A stretch of DNA of 33,589 nucleotides, taken from Streptomyces sp. NRRL F-4489. GTDB lineage: Bacteria > Actinomycetota > Actinomycetes > Streptomycetales > Streptomycetaceae. Where the stretch lies: positions 1 to 33,589 of the forward strand of contig NZ_LLZI01000263.1 of assembly GCF_001509485.1 (NCBI RefSeq), in the 5' to 3' direction. The notes under the pieces were generated by a model that saw nothing but the letters and a program-made list of their open reading frames with translations, was not told where the DNA came from and did not search any database. The translations under genes and the position numbers were made by a program. This document shows, in pieces, positions 7,901 through 15,795 of this stretch (positions within the stretch are counted from its first letter, which is position 1; every line of letters begins with the position of its first letter).

Positions 7901-10425
7901 TGCGGGTCCCGCTTTCTTGGCTGCGGGAGTACGTCGACCTGCCGGCGACCACCACCGGCCGCGACGTCCAGGAGAAGCTCATCGCGGTCGGCCTGGAGGT
8001 CGAGACCGTCGAGCGGCTCGGCGCGGACCTGACCGGCCCGCTCGTGGTCGGCCAGGTGCTGACCATCGAGGAGCTGGAGGGCTTCAAGAAGCCGATCCGC
8101 TTCTGCACGGTCGACGTCGGCCAGGCCAACGGCACCGGTGAGCCGCAGGAGATCGTCTGCGGCGCGCGGAACTTCTCCGTCGGCGACAAGGTCGTCGTGG
8201 TGCTGCCGGGCGCGGTGCTGCCCGGCGACTTCAAGATCGCCGCCCGCAAGACCTACGGCAAGAAGTCGCACGGCATGATCTGCTCCGGCGACGAGCTGGG
8301 CATGGGCGACGACGGTTCGGGCGGCATCATCGTGCTGCCGCCGGAGACCGAGACCGGCATCGACGCGATCGAGCTGCTTCAGCTGCGCGACGAGGTGCTG
8401 GACATCGCCGTCACCCCGGACCGCGGCTACTGCCTGTCGATGCGCGGGGTGGCCCGGGAGACCGCGACCGCGTTCGGGCTGCCGCTGCGCGACCCGGCGC
8501 TGCTGGACGTCCCGCCGCCGAACGCCGGCGGCTACCCGGTCCAGGTCGCCGACCCGATCGGCTGCGACCGCTTCACCGCCCGGACGGTCAGCGGGCTCTC
8601 CCCGGAGGCCCGTACGCCGATCTGGATGCAGCGGCGGCTGCAGAAGGCCGGGATGCGCCCGGTCTCGCTGGCGGTGGACGTCACCAACTACGTGATGCTG
8701 GAGCTGGGCCAGCCGCTGCACGCCTACGACCGGGCGACCGTCGAGGGCCCGATCGGCGTGCGCCGCGCCACCCCCGGCGAGGAGCTGGTCACGCTGGACG
8801 GCACCAAGCGGGTGCTGGACGGCGAGGACCTGGTCATCACCGACAACCGCGGCCCGATCGGCCTGGCGGGTGTGATGGGCGGCGCGAACACCGAGATCGC
8901 CGCGCCGGTCGCCGACCCGGAGACCGGCCGGCTCCAGGGCACCACCGACGTGGTGATCGAGGCGGCCCACTTCGACGCGATCACCATCGCCCGCACGGCC
9001 CGCCGCCACAAGCTGTCGTCCGAGGCCGCCAAGCGCTTCGAGCGCGGGGTGGACCCGGAGGCGGCGTCCGCGGCGGCCCAGCGCACGGTGGACCTGCTGG
9101 TCCTGCTGGCCGGCGGCACCGCCGAGGACGGCGTCACCGAGATCGTCTCGCCGCGCGGTCCGCGCACGATCACGATCCCGGCGGACCACCCGGACAAGGT
9201 CGCCGGTGTCACCTACGGGCGGGAGTCCGTCGTCCGCCGCCTCCAGCAGGTCGGCTGCGACGTCTACGGCCAGGACGAGCTGGTGGTCACGGTGCCGTCC
9301 TGGCGCCCGGACCTCAGCGACCCCAACGACCTCGCCGAGGAGGTCATCCGGCTGGAGGGCTACGAGAACCTCCCCTCCACGCTGCCGCTGCCGCCGGCCG
9401 GCCGCGGCCTGACGGAGCGTCAGCGGCTGTACCGCCGGGTCGGCCGGGCGCTGGCCGGCGCCGGCTACGTCGAGGCGCTGAACTACCCGTTCACCGGCTC
9501 GCACGTGCTCGACCAGCTCGGCATCGAGCCGGACGACCCGCGCCGGGACGCGGTGACGCTGGTCAACCCGCTCTCCGACGAGGAGCCCGACCTCCGCACC
9601 ACGCTGATCCCCGGGCTGCTGGCCGCGCTGCGCCGCAACTACGGGCGCGGCGGCCACGACCTGGCGCTCTTCGAGACCGGCCCGGTCTTCCGCGCCACCG
9701 GCCAGGAGCAGCCGGCCCGCCGGCTGGTGGTCGACCGCCGGCCCACCGACGACGAGATCGCGTCGCTGGACGCCTCGCTGCCGCAGCAGCCGCGCCGGGC
9801 CGCCGTGGTGCTGGCCGGCGCCCGTGAGCAGGCCGGCTGGTGGGGTCCCGGCTACCCGTCCGGCTGGGCGGACGCCATCGAGGCGGGCCGCACGGTCGCC
9901 CGGGAGGCGGGTGTCGAGCTGATCGTCCGCCAGGACCAGCACGCGCCCTGGCACCCCGGCCGCTGCGCGGCGCTGCTCGCGGTCGCCGACGGCGAGGAGA
10001 TCCTCGTCGGCAACGCCGGTGAGCTGCACCCGCGGGTCGTCAAGGCGCTCGGTCTGCCGGAGCGCACCAGCGCGATGGAGATCGACCTGGACCGGCTGGA
10101 GCAGGCCCGGGCCGGTGCGCTGAAGGCCCCGCGGATCTCCACGTTCCCGGTCGCCACGCAGGACGTCGCGCTGATCGTGGACGCGTCGGTGGCGGCGGCG
10201 GACGTCGAGGCCGCGCTCCGCGAGGGCGCGGGCGAACTCCTCGAATCGCTGCGGCTGTTCGACGTCTTCACCGGCGAGCAGGTGGGCGAGGGCAAGAAGT
10301 CGCTGGCCTACGCGCTGCGCTTCCGGGCGGACGACCGGACGCTGACCGCCGACGAGGCGAGCGCCGCCCGGGACGCGGCGGTCGCGGTGGCCGTCGAGCG
10401 GGTGGGCGCGGTGCTGCGCGGCTGA
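7900..10425 (+). CDS. pheT: Phenylalanyl-tRNA synthetase beta subunit
   Basis: An 841-residue beta subunit, full length for bacteria. The order is an N-terminal [15 protein letters not shown] segment, an EMAP/tRNA-binding OB fold (about 45-155, [24 protein letters not shown]), the B3/B4 editing domain (about 210-390), B5 (about 410-480), the class II-like core (about 500-720) and a C-terminal FDX-ACB anticodon-binding domain ([13 protein letters not shown] to VGAVLRG). It partners PheS and hydrolyses mischarged Tyr-tRNA-Phe through the B3/B4 domain. It is followed by a very strong terminator. Confidence 0.97.
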   Translation: MRVPLSWLREYVDLPATTTGRDVQEKLIAVGLEVETVERLGADLTGPLVVGQVLTIEELEGFKKPIRFCTVDVGQANGTGEPQEIVCGARNFSVGDKVVVVLPGAVLPGDFKIAARKTYGKKSHGMICSGDELGMGDDGSGGIIVLPPETETGIDAIELLQLRDEVLDIAVTPDRGYCLSMRGVARETATAFGLPLRDPALLDVPPPNAGGYPVQVADPIGCDRFTARTVSGLSPEARTPIWMQRRLQKAGMRPVSLAVDVTNYVMLELGQPLHAYDRATVEGPIGVRRATPGEELVTLDGTKRVLDGEDLVITDNRGPIGLAGVMGGANTEIAAPVADPETGRLQGTTDVVIEAAHFDAITIARTARRHKLSSEAAKRFERGVDPEAASAAAQRTVDLLVLLAGGTAEDGVTEIVSPRGPRTITIPADHPDKVAGVTYGRESVVRRLQQVGCDVYGQDELVVTVPSWRPDLSDPNDLAEEVIRLEGYENLPSTLPLPPAGRGLTERQRLYRRVGRALAGAGYVEALNYPFTGSHVLDQLGIEPDDPRRDAVTLVNPLSDEEPDLRTTLIPGLLAALRRNYGRGGHDLALFETGPVFRATGQEQPARRLVVDRRPTDDEIASLDASLPQQPRRAAVVLAGAREQAGWWGPGYPSGWADAIEAGRTVAREAGVELIVRQDQHAPWHPGRCAALLAVADGEEILVGNAGELHPRVVKALGLPERTSAMEIDLDRLEQARAGALKAPRISTFPVATQDVALIVDASVAAADVEAALREGAGELLESLRLFDVFTGEQVGEGKKSLAYALRFRADDRTLTADEASAARDAAVAVAVERVGAVLRG

Positions 10426-10443
10426 CGCCCGCCCCGTGCGCGT

Positions 10444-10479
10444 ACGGGCCCCTGTCCACGGTGGTGGACGGGGGCCCGT
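10444..10479 (+). terminator. Terminator of pheST
   Basis: A 16-bp stem with a single G-U wobble (ACGGGCCCCTGTCCAC, 10444-10459, with 10464-10479) and a GGTG tetraloop begins 18 nt after the pheT stop. There is no U-tract. Confidence 0.88.
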
Positions 10480-10512
10480 CCCGTTCCCCGGGGAGCGCGG
10501 GCGGCCGTCCGC

Positions 10513-10529
10513 TTCACACCCCGTGTGAA
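10513..10529. promoter_or_regulatory. Palindromic operator TTCACAC-CCC-GTGTGAA (site 1)
   Basis: A perfect 7+3+7 inverted repeat centred 62 nt upstream of the HTH/TPR gene start. A TACGCT -10-like hexamer (10541-10546) lies 11 nt downstream, so the repeat would overlap the -35 region, the expected place for a repressor. The same motif recurs twice upstream of the small membrane-protein gene (12897-12913 and 12932-12948). Confidence 0.65.
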
Positions 10530-10551
10530 CTCCCCCTGATTACGCTGGACT

Positions 10552-10564
10552 TACGGAGTCCGTA
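10552..10564. repeat. Short palindrome TACGGA-G-TCCGTA
   Basis: A 13-nt palindrome (6+1+6) lies between the presumed -10 hexamer and the ribosome-binding site of the HTH/TPR gene, thus near the transcript start. It could be a second regulator site or a small 5' mRNA hairpin. Confidence 0.35.
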
Positions 10565-10582
10565 CGTCCCCGGGGGCGAGGC

Positions 10583-11920
10583 ATGGAACCCAACACGCTG
10601 CTCGACGCGATCCTGGACGAGGCCGGTATCTCGCACGCCGGGCTCGCGGCGCGGATCAACCAGCTCGGGCGGCGGCGCGGGCTCGCGCTGCGGTACGAGC
10701 ACACCGCCGTGGCGCGCTGGCTCAAGGGGCAGCGGCCGCGCGGCCAGGTCCCGGACCTGATCTGCGAGATCCTCGGCGAGCGGCTGCGCCGCCCGGTGGG
10801 CCTGGACGACATCGGGCTCAGCGGCCCGGGGGCGCGCCGGGCCCAGGGGACCCCGCTGTCGGGGTTCGTGGAGCGGGCCACCGCGCTGTGGCGGTCCGAC
10901 GAGCAGCAGCGGCCGCACGTGGTCGCGGCGCCCGCGCTCACCGGGACCTCGGCGATCATCCCCGTATGGGAGTGGGAGAACCCACCGGAGGACTTCGACG
11001 TCTCGCGCCACGGGCTGACCCGGGTCGGCAAGGCCGACATCGAGATGCTCCGGGCGGCGCGGACCCACTACGAGCAGATGTACCGGAAGGCGGGTGGTAT
11101 CGCTACCAGAGCACGCATCGTCGGATTCCTCAACACCGAGGCGGCGCCGCTGCTGCGGGGCAGCTACAGCGACGCGACGGGGCGTCAGCTGCACCGGGCG
11201 ACCGGTGGGCTGGTGGCCGTCGCGGGCATCTGCGCGTACGACTCGGACGCTCTCGGACTGGCCCAGCGCTACTTCCATCAGGCGCTGCGGCTGGCGAAGG
11301 CCAGCGGGGACCGCGGCCTCGGCGCGTATGTCATCGCGCTGCTGGTCAACCAGTCCCTCTTCGTACGGGAATACCGCCAGGCGGTCGCCTTCGCGGAGGC
11401 GGCCCTGCGCGCCGCGGGCGGACAGCTCACCCCGGCGCTGTCGGCCGACCTCTACGCGATGCAGGCCAAGGCGTACGCGCGGCTGGGCGACGGGTCCAGC
11501 GCGCTGGGCTGCATCCGGCGGGCCGAGGCCGCGGCGGACCGGATCCGGCCGGGCCTGGAGCCCGCCGAGACCGGCTACGTCCAGCCGGGCCTGGTGAACG
11601 TACAAGTGGCGGAGGCGCTGCTCAGCCTCGGGGACCTGCGGGCCGCCCGGGAGCAGGCGGACGCCGCCGTGGACACCCCCGCACATGACCGCGGCCGGGT
11701 TCACCGGCTGGCCATGCTCACCCATATCGAGCTGCGCCAAGGGGACGCGGACCGGGCCGTGGCCAACGCCGCGCAGATGACGGAGCGGGCTCGGGGCATG
11801 GAGTCGCAACGCCTGCGGGACCGGCTGCGGGCGGTGCGCGAGCATCTGGCTGCGACCGGGAGCTCCGCGACGGACGAGGCTGCCGATCTCATCGACGAGG
11901 TGCTGCGCGTTCCGCTGTGA
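10583..11920 (+). CDS. HTH/TPR-type transcriptional regulator
   Basis: A 445-residue protein with an N-terminal helix-turn-helix-like region (about 5-75: LLDAILDEAGISHAGLAARI, then YEHTAVARWLKGQRPRG) and a long all-helical C-terminal half (about 170-430) rich in Ala/Leu/Arg that reads as degenerate TPR repeats (for example YFHQALRLAKASGDRGLGAY and AEALLSLGDLRAAREQADAAV). This is the layout of the NsdA-like family of streptomycete developmental and antibiotic regulators; exact orthology is not claimed. ATG 10583 follows GGGGGCGAGG. It is very probably co-transcribed with the Nudix gene 48 nt downstream and autoregulated through the palindrome at 10513-10529. Confidence 0.75.
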   Translation: MEPNTLLDAILDEAGISHAGLAARINQLGRRRGLALRYEHTAVARWLKGQRPRGQVPDLICEILGERLRRPVGLDDIGLSGPGARRAQGTPLSGFVERATALWRSDEQQRPHVVAAPALTGTSAIIPVWEWENPPEDFDVSRHGLTRVGKADIEMLRAARTHYEQMYRKAGGIATRARIVGFLNTEAAPLLRGSYSDATGRQLHRATGGLVAVAGICAYDSDALGLAQRYFHQALRLAKASGDRGLGAYVIALLVNQSLFVREYRQAVAFAEAALRAAGGQLTPALSADLYAMQAKAYARLGDGSSALGCIRRAEAAADRIRPGLEPAETGYVQPGLVNVQVAEALLSLGDLRAAREQADAAVDTPAHDRGRVHRLAMLTHIELRQGDADRAVANAAQMTERARGMESQRLRDRLRAVREHLAATGSSATDEAADLIDEVLRVPL

Positions 11921-11968
11921 CCGGGCTCGTGTCACCTTGCCGGCCCCCAAGCGGAAGGTGGCAGTACC

Positions 11969-12499
11969 GTGCGTTGGAACAACCTCGGCGAACAGCCGGT
12001 CTACGCGAATCCCTGGTTCCGGGTCAATCTGGCCGATGTGGAGCTGCCCGACGGGCGCCATCTGGATCACTTCCTGATCCGGATGCGGCCGGTCGCGGTG
12101 GCCACCGCGGTCAACGAGGCCAATGAGGTGCTGCTGCTGTGGCGGCACCGCTTCATCACCGACAGCTGGGGCTGGGAGCTGGCCGCCGGCGTGGTGGAGG
12201 ACGGGGAGGACCCGGCCGCCGCGGCCGCGCGGGAGATGGAGGAGGAGACCGGGTGGCGGCCCGGGCCCCTCCAGCACCTCCTCACGGTGGAGCCGTCCAA
12301 CGGCCTCACCGACGCGCGGCACCACATCTACTGGTCCGATCGCGCCGAGTACCTCGGCGTCCCGGAGGACGACTTCGAGTCGGACCGGCGGGAGTGGGTG
12401 GACCTCAAGCTCGTGCCCGACATGCTGATGCGGGGGGAGGTGCCGGCCGCGAACATGGCCGCGGCGCTGCTGCTGCTGCACCACCTCCGGCTCGGCTGA
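11969..12499 (+). CDS. Nudix hydrolase
   Basis: A 176-residue Nudix-fold pyrophosphohydrolase. The Nudix box is perfect: G74-x5-E80-x7-R88-E89-M90-x-E92-E93-x-G95-W96, giving the metal-binding REMEEE helix. Family position (ADP-ribose pyrophosphatase-like N terminus ANPWFRVNLADVELPDG and WRHRF segment) suggests a nucleoside-diphosphate sugar or ADP-ribose substrate, but specificity is not readable. The GTG start at 11969 is preceded by GCGGAAGGTGG. It lies 48 nt behind the HTH/TPR regulator, so the pair likely forms one transcription unit. Confidence 0.9.
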   Translation: MRWNNLGEQPVYANPWFRVNLADVELPDGRHLDHFLIRMRPVAVATAVNEANEVLLLWRHRFITDSWGWELAAGVVEDGEDPAAAAAREMEEETGWRPGPLQHLLTVEPSNGLTDARHHIYWSDRAEYLGVPEDDFESDRREWVDLKLVPDMLMRGEVPAANMAAALLLLHHLRLG

Positions 12500-12526
12500 G
12501 GCCCGCCGGGCTTCTGGGGACGCCCC

Positions 12527-12784
12527 CTAGCGCCCGGACGCCTGCCAGAGCGCGGCCGCCAGCGCGCCGAGGGCGGTGAGCGCGGCGAGCGACGGCAGCG
12601 GCCAGCGGCGGCTCTCCAAGCGCGTGACGCGGACCTGGAGTTCGTCCGCGTCACGCGTGGTCCGCTCGCACCGCTGGGCGTGCAGGGCGAGCCGGCCGTC
12701 GACCTCGGCGGTGCGTACGTCGAGTAGGCGGCGCAGCTCCGCTAAGTCGGCGGCGATCAGATCGGGGTCCCGGTGGGCGGTCAC
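12527..12784 (-). CDS. Small tail-anchored coiled-coil membrane protein
   Basis: An 85-residue protein with an N-terminal charged heptad-like helix (about 8-55: LIAADLAELRRLLDVRTAEV, DELQVRVTRLESRR) and one C-terminal hydrophobic helix (about 62-81: LPSLAALTALGALAAALW) ending in a short QASGR tail. The layout is that of a tail-anchored protein facing the cytosol, or of the small coiled-coil/holin-like proteins seen in actinobacterial phage-derived loci; no family is assigned. The GTG start at 12784 has a strong purine-rich ribosome-binding site (AAGAGGAGAG). It converges on the Nudix gene with a 27-nt gap. Two copies of the 7+3+7 operator lie 113-164 nt upstream. Confidence 0.7.
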   Translation of the reverse strand: MTAHRDPDLIAADLAELRRLLDVRTAEVDGRLALHAQRCERTTRDADELQVRVTRLESRRWPLPSLAALTALGALAAALWQASGR

Positions 12785-12896
12785 GTTCCGCTCTCCTCTT
12801 TCCTTCTCCTGGGACGGTCGGGTGGTTACCGGAACCAGTCAACTGCGCTGGGCGGGACGGCGGGAGCGTGTGCGGAGGGGAGATACGGGTCACCGT

Positions 12897-12913
12897 TTCA
12901 CACCCCGTGCGAA
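12897..12913. promoter_or_regulatory. Operator site 2, TTCACAC-CCC-GTGCGAA
   Basis: The left arm and spacer are identical to site 1 at 10513; one base differs in the right arm (GTGCGAA instead of GTGTGAA). It lies 113 nt upstream of the small membrane-protein start. Confidence 0.6.
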
Positions 12914-12927
12914 GTGACGCCGGGTGA

Positions 12928-12952
12928 CCGGTTCGCACGGGGTGCGAACCGG
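12928..12952. promoter_or_regulatory. Operator site 3, core TTCGCAC-GGG-GTGCGAA
   Basis: A perfect palindrome with 11-bp arms (CCGGTTCGCAC, 12928-12938, with 12942-12952) and a GGG spacer. Its 17-nt core (12932-12948) matches the consensus TTCRCAC-N3-GTGYGAA shared with sites 1 and 2. Its centre is 35 bp from the centre of site 2. Confidence 0.65.
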
Positions 12953-13057
12953 GCGCACCGAGTTGGCGCATTCACACACTGTTATCGGCGGCGGGAAAGG
13001 AGTTGACTCTTTACCGACGGGGGCCGCGGCCGGCGGTCGGGCGCCCGCCGGCCCGTT

Positions 13058-13091
13058 CCGCCCGCCGGACTTTCCCCCGAGCGGCGGGCGG
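13058..13091 (-). terminator. Possible terminator of the leftward biosynthetic operon
   Basis: CCGCCCGCC (13058-13066) pairs with GGCGGGCGG (13083-13091) around a 16-nt loop, beginning 18 nt beyond the stop of the ATP-grasp gene. Confidence 0.5.
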
Positions 13092-13108
13092 ACGGCCCCC
13101 GTTCCCCG

Positions 13109-14479
13109 TCACCGGTCGCCGCCGGGGCATTCGAAGACCCCGGTGGTGCGGCGCGGGCTGTCCCAGGTGATCACCGAGCCGCCGGTGGCGGGCAGGGCGC
13201 GGATGTAGGTGCCCGCGTAGCCCTCGTCGGTCAGGAAGACGCCCCAGGTGGCGTACCAGTCGCCGATCTCGCCGGTGTCCGGGTCGCAGACCGGCTCGGG
13301 GAGCGGCGCGGCCCGGCGCTGCACCACGAAACCGCCGCCGGCCGCGTCCCGCAGCGCGCGGGCCCACTCCCGGTCGGTGGCCTCCCAGCCGGCGGTGATG
13401 CCCTCGCCGCGCAGCGCGCCGTGCGGTTTGAGGATCAGCTCGGCGCGGTGCGCGCGGCAGTAGTCGGCCAGGGCCGTCCGGTCGCCGTCCACCTCGGCGT
13501 ACCGCTCGGCGGTGTCCCGGGTCCACGGCAGCAGTTCGTCGACGAGCGCCCGTTCGGCGCCGGTCAGGGCCTCCCGCAGCCGGGGCGCGGAGAGCACCGC
13601 CAGCACCGCCTTGCTGTCGTACAGGCCGCTGGTCAGCGGCGTGACCAGCGCGGTGCGGCCGTCCTCGTGGGCGCGCAGCACCGGCTCGATCAGCTCCTCG
13701 CCGGCCGGGTGCGCGGCGAGCTGATCCAGCGTCACATAGCGCAGCAGCACGTCGACGGGCGCGGTGCCGAGGTGGATCTTGCCGCGCCGGACGGTCAGCT
13801 GCCCCAGTTCGGCCAGGCGCAGATCGACGCCCCGGGCCCGCAGGCTCTCCTGCAACGGCCGGATGTACGTGCCGTACCGCGCGAGCCGGCCGTCCGTCTC
13901 CAGCAGCGCGACGACCGGGGCGCCGGCGGGGGAGACGGTGGCGGCGGCCCGGGTCAGCATCCGGGCCACCGCGCCGCCGGTGTCCACATGGCTCAGCCCG
14001 TGCGCGCGGGCGAACTCCGCGAAGCCCTCGTCCGCCAGCAGCGCCCGGGCCACCTCGCCGGGCCGCTCCACGCCGCCCAGTTCGCTGCCGGCGTTGTACT
14101 CCAGCAGCTTCCAGCCGTCCGCGGTCCGGTGCAGGTCGGCGCGGCCGTACAGCGGTCCGGGGGAGCCCTGGGCGCGGCGCAGGATCCGGGCGTACCGCGG
14201 CGGCAGGCCGAGCGCCGCGCAGTATCCGGCCAGGTCGCCCGCGCACAGCCGCTCCGGCAGCGACGCGAGCAGGGTGTGGAAGGCGGTGAGCCGCCCGGCC
14301 AGCCGCCGGCTCTCGTCCCGGCCGGTGAACAGCGGGCGGGCGAGCAGCCCGTCGCCGTACGCGGCGGCGAAGTGCGGCGGGAGGCGCAGCCGGCGGGTGG
14401 CGGTGCGCAGGCCCGCCGGGCCCTGGCGCCGGCAGGCGTCGAGGTAGGCGGCGGTGACGCGTTCGGGGCCGCCGGTCAT
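13109..14479 (-). CDS. Circularly permuted ATP-grasp / glutathionylspermidine synthase-like ligase
   Basis: A 456-residue soluble protein whose motifs fit the circularly permuted ATP-grasp class, enzymes that join a carboxylate to an amine through an acyl phosphate. GRADLHRTADGWKLLEYNAGSE (112-133) resembles the metal- and nucleotide-binding R-x-D...K-x-x-E-x-N motif of the glutathionylspermidine synthase fold. LKPHGALRGEGI (350-361) and FVVQRRAAP resemble the Lys-containing glycine-rich loop and hinge strand. No signal peptide or membrane segment is seen. ATG 14479 overlaps the TGA of the upstream ligase gene (ATGA), so it is the third, translationally coupled gene of an MFS / PaaK-like / ATP-grasp operon. 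I infer a peptide- or amide-bond-forming role; substrates are unknown. Confidence 0.65.
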   Translation of the reverse strand: MTGGPERVTAAYLDACRRQGPAGLRTATRRLRLPPHFAAAYGDGLLARPLFTGRDESRRLAGRLTAFHTLLASLPERLCAGDLAGYCAALGLPPRYARILRRAQGSPGPLYGRADLHRTADGWKLLEYNAGSELGGVERPGEVARALLADEGFAEFARAHGLSHVDTGGAVARMLTRAAATVSPAGAPVVALLETDGRLARYGTYIRPLQESLRARGVDLRLAELGQLTVRRGKIHLGTAPVDVLLRYVTLDQLAAHPAGEELIEPVLRAHEDGRTALVTPLTSGLYDSKAVLAVLSAPRLREALTGAERALVDELLPWTRDTAERYAEVDGDRTALADYCRAHRAELILKPHGALRGEGITAGWEATDREWARALRDAAGGGFVVQRRAAPLPEPVCDPDTGEIGDWYATWGVFLTDEGYAGTYIRALPATGGSVITWDSPRRTTGVFECPGGDR

Positions 14480-15795
14480 GCGGTGGCGGGGTGTTCGTAG
14501 AGGGTGGGGACCTTGCCGCGGGCGGTGCGCGCGAAACGCGCCGGATCGACCCGTTCCACGGTGAAGCCGGCGCAGCGCGGGCCGGTGACGACGGCGTGGA
14601 TCTCCAGGCCGCCGGCGAGCGCCGCGGCCACCGCCTCGGGTGTGGCCGCGGACGGCGCGGACGGCGACAGCAGCAGCCGGACGCGGTAGCGGTTGCCCTC
14701 CCAGCGCACCTGCAGCTGGCAGGCGGCCGGGTCGGTGACGCCCACCTCGGCCAGCCGGCCCATCAGGTGGTCGGTGGAGAACGTCTCGGAGTCCACGGTG
14801 AGCGACTGCGCGGCCCGGCCGAGCAGGGTGAGGACCCGGGCCCGGCTGCCGCAGGCGCACGGCCGGTCCGAGAGCCGCCCGCGGTCGCCGATGCGGTAGC
14901 GGAACAGCGCCATACCGGTGTCGCTGAGCGGCGTGACCAGCACCTCGCCGGCCTCCCCGGCCGGCAGCGGCGCCCCGGTCTCCTCGTCCACCACCTCCAC
15001 CACCACGGCGTCCTCGTGGACGTGGTGCGCGGTGCCGGTCTGATACGCGCACTGGTAGCCGATGCAGCCGGTCTCGGTGGTGGAGTAGGCCAGCGAACGG
15101 ATCTCCAGGCCGGGCAGGGCGGCGGTGACCGCCTTCTCGCGTTCGGCGCCCAGGCCCTCGCCGATGTACAGGAACGTGCGGAGCGCGGTGAGCCGTTCGG
15201 GCGCCGCGCCGGTCAGCACGTCCACGCCGAAGCCGGGCGCGGCGATCAGGGTGTCCACCGCGTGCTCGGCGATCACCTCGGCGGTGTGCCCGACGCCCAT
15301 GGTGCTGCCGAGCGGGAAGGTGCGCGCCGCGCAGAGCCGGATGACCTCCTGGGCGAAGAGGAACGCGCCGTTCAGCTCGGCCGCGAACAGGCAGTTGGCG
15401 ACCCGGCGCGGCGGGCGGCGCGCCCCGGCCCGTACGCCGCGGGCGCCGAGCGCGGAGATCTGCGCGTTGAACTCCCAGGAGTGGTACATCATCTTGGGCG
15501 TCCGGGAGGTGCCGCTGGAGCGGATCGCCATCCCGGGACCGTCGCCGCCGAGCAGGAACTCCGCCGAGTGCGGCGGCCGGCCCGCGGCCAGTTCCGCGGA
15601 GGTCAGCGGCGGCAGCGCGGTGAGCCCTTCCAGGTCCCGTACGTCCGCGAGCTGCGGCCAGCGGCGGAGCACGGCGGGGGTGGCCCGGGCCGCGTCCAGC
15701 ATCCGGGCGGCGTTGCGGTGCCGCAGCCGCTCGATCTCCTCGCGGCTCAGCACGTCCAGGTCGTCGGCGAGCCGGATGGCGCTGCGGGTGTTCAT
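14476..15795 (-). CDS. Phenylacetate-CoA ligase-like AMP-forming enzyme
   Basis: A 439-residue ANL-superfamily enzyme of the PaaK branch, which activates a carboxylate as an acyl-AMP and usually passes it to CoA. The P-loop reads RSSGTSRTPKMM (92-103), then YSTTETGCIG marks the adenine-binding motif and FRYRIGDRGRLSD the hinge aspartate motif. A Cys pair (CACGS) follows, as in PaaK proteins, and a C-terminal domain ends in ARGKVPTLYEH with the expected late lysine. The start is ATG 15795, with GGAGG 7 nt upstream. ATGA overlaps on both sides couple it to the MFS and ATP-grasp genes. The aryl or acyl substrate cannot be told; a chorismate-derived aryl acid from the neighbouring pathway is a reasonable guess. 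Confidence 0.75.
   Translation of the reverse strand: MNTRSAIRLADDLDVLSREEIERLRHRNAARMLDAARATPAVLRRWPQLADVRDLEGLTALPPLTSAELAAGRPPHSAEFLLGGDGPGMAIRSSGTSRTPKMMYHSWEFNAQISALGARGVRAGARRPPRRVANCLFAAELNGAFLFAQEVIRLCAARTFPLGSTMGVGHTAEVIAEHAVDTLIAAPGFGVDVLTGAAPERLTALRTFLYIGEGLGAEREKAVTAALPGLEIRSLAYSTTETGCIGYQCAYQTGTAHHVHEDAVVVEVVDEETGAPLPAGEAGEVLVTPLSDTGMALFRYRIGDRGRLSDRPCACGSRARVLTLLGRAAQSLTVDSETFSTDHLMGRLAEVGVTDPAACQLQVRWEGNRYRVRLLLSPSAPSAATPEAVAAALAGGLEIHAVVTGPRCAGFTVERVDPARFARTARGKVPTLYEHPATA

Larger units (their letters stand above)
12785..13108. other. Regulatory intergenic region, no gene
   Basis: This 324-nt gap separates the small membrane protein gene (leftward, starting at 12784) from the end of the biosynthetic operon (leftward, ending at 13109). 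It holds two operator copies (12897-12913 and 12928-12952) and a TTGACT facing the small gene (minus strand, 12842-12837). It also holds a rightward TTGACT (13003-13008) after an AAAGGAG-like stretch that points at no rightward gene, and a terminator-like hairpin (13058-13091). It looks like the junction between conserved core and inserted cluster. Confidence 0.5.

Noticed and set aside
12924..13208. A 94-residue rightward open frame across the operator region
   Set aside because: It spans the palindromes, terminator and the antisense of the ATP-grasp gene, with random-looking composition.
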